A stretch of DNA of 31,480 nt from Chara braunii. Lineage: Eukaryota > Streptophyta > Charophyceae > Charales > Characeae. The notes beneath the pieces are model-generated. The model saw only the letters and a program-made list of their open reading frames with translations. It was not told the DNA's origin and did not search any database. The stretch is taken from NCBI GenBank assembly GCA_003427395.1, contig BFEA01000680.1:418865-450344 (forward strand), given 5' to 3'. Position numbers and translations under genes: made by a program. Numbering within the stretch: the stretch's first letter is position 1; each line of letters starts with the position of its first letter. Positions 31,350-31,480 of the stretch are shown here, one piece after another.

Positions 31350-31400
31350 CCTTTTTTTTTTTTTTTTTTTTTTCTATCTTTCTTCCCCTTTTTTTTCCAT
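31350..31400. repeat. Poly(T) and pyrimidine-rich tract
   Basis: A run of about 20 T and a second T8 tract lie just before the adapter junction. It could be the remnant of a reverse-oriented poly(A) tail, but no element body is recognised next to it. Confidence 0.7.
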
Positions 31401-31408
31401 CCTTGACC

Positions 31409-31446
31409 CTGTCTCTTATACACATCTAGATGTGTATAAGAGACAG
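31409..31446. other. Tn5 mosaic-end dimer (adapter junction), last copy
   Basis: Mosaic end at 31409-31427 and its reverse complement at 31428-31446, identical to the 47 linkers in the array. The flanks (TCCTTGACC and CTATATAAT) show no 9-bp duplication, so it is not a real insertion. Confidence 0.97.
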
Positions 31447-31480
31447 CTATATAATAGTAGACGACACTTACTGTATCGTC
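31447..31480 (+). repeat. Exact 34-bp copy of 4811-4844 beyond the adapter
   Basis: All 34 bases equal 4811-4844 in the same orientation, and similarity begins exactly at the adapter edge. This is what a circularised fragment running from 4811 to 31408 would give when read across its junction. These bases are therefore misplaced and do not follow 31408 in the genome. Confidence 0.95.

Overview
This is eukaryotic genomic DNA from an unidentified source, probably an invertebrate. It is dominated by microsatellites, minisatellites, short inverted-repeat (MITE-like) elements and decayed mobile elements. No intact, recognisable protein gene is visible. Very dense (TC)n, (AC)n, (TATATG)n and purine tracts would suit a decapod crustacean genome, but that is only a hypothesis. 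There is no operon structure, rRNA, tRNA or CRISPR array. Bases 6219-6220 and 20092 are undetermined and lie in or beside long microsatellites, as expected of a gap-filled assembly.

Layout. 1-1060: AT/TC microsatellites surround four copies of a motif with the conserved core of a hammerhead self-cleaving ribozyme. Two copies form the arms of a large hairpin, one is a truncated tandem copy, and one stands alone near 1018-1055. 1060-4800: repeat-rich DNA with at least three short inverted-repeat families (97, 155 and 119 bp) and no gene. 4800-6640: simple repeats and long purine-rich low-complexity tracts that give spurious acidic or basic reading frames.

6643-19420: 40% of the window is one 229-bp genomic segment present 48 times. 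Copies are separated by 47 copies of a perfect 38-bp palindrome made of two inverted 19-bp Tn5 transposase mosaic ends, the junction adapter of Nextera mate-pair libraries. All copies appear identical. This is an assembly or library artefact, not a satellite. The same adapter recurs at 31409-31446 and is followed by 34 bases that exactly repeat 4811-4844, as expected if the assembler crossed the junction of a second circularised fragment. With the array collapsed, about 18.9 kb of real sequence remains.

19421-25500: low-coding DNA with (TC)n tracts, a CAACGTTG-rich patch, a 159-bp tandem duplication and an eleven-copy 66-bp minisatellite. 25502-26979: two diverged inverted arms of about 265 bp flank a decayed LINE reverse transcriptase fragment. 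27594-28731: a broken, unrecognised gene on the minus strand of about 380 codons, with one in-frame stop and two frame changes. 28740-31408: C-rich, gene-poor DNA with a 53-bp minisatellite and small hairpins. The biologically most interesting items are the hammerhead-like repeats and the unidentified broken gene. The most conspicuous item, the 12.8-kb array, is synthetic in origin.
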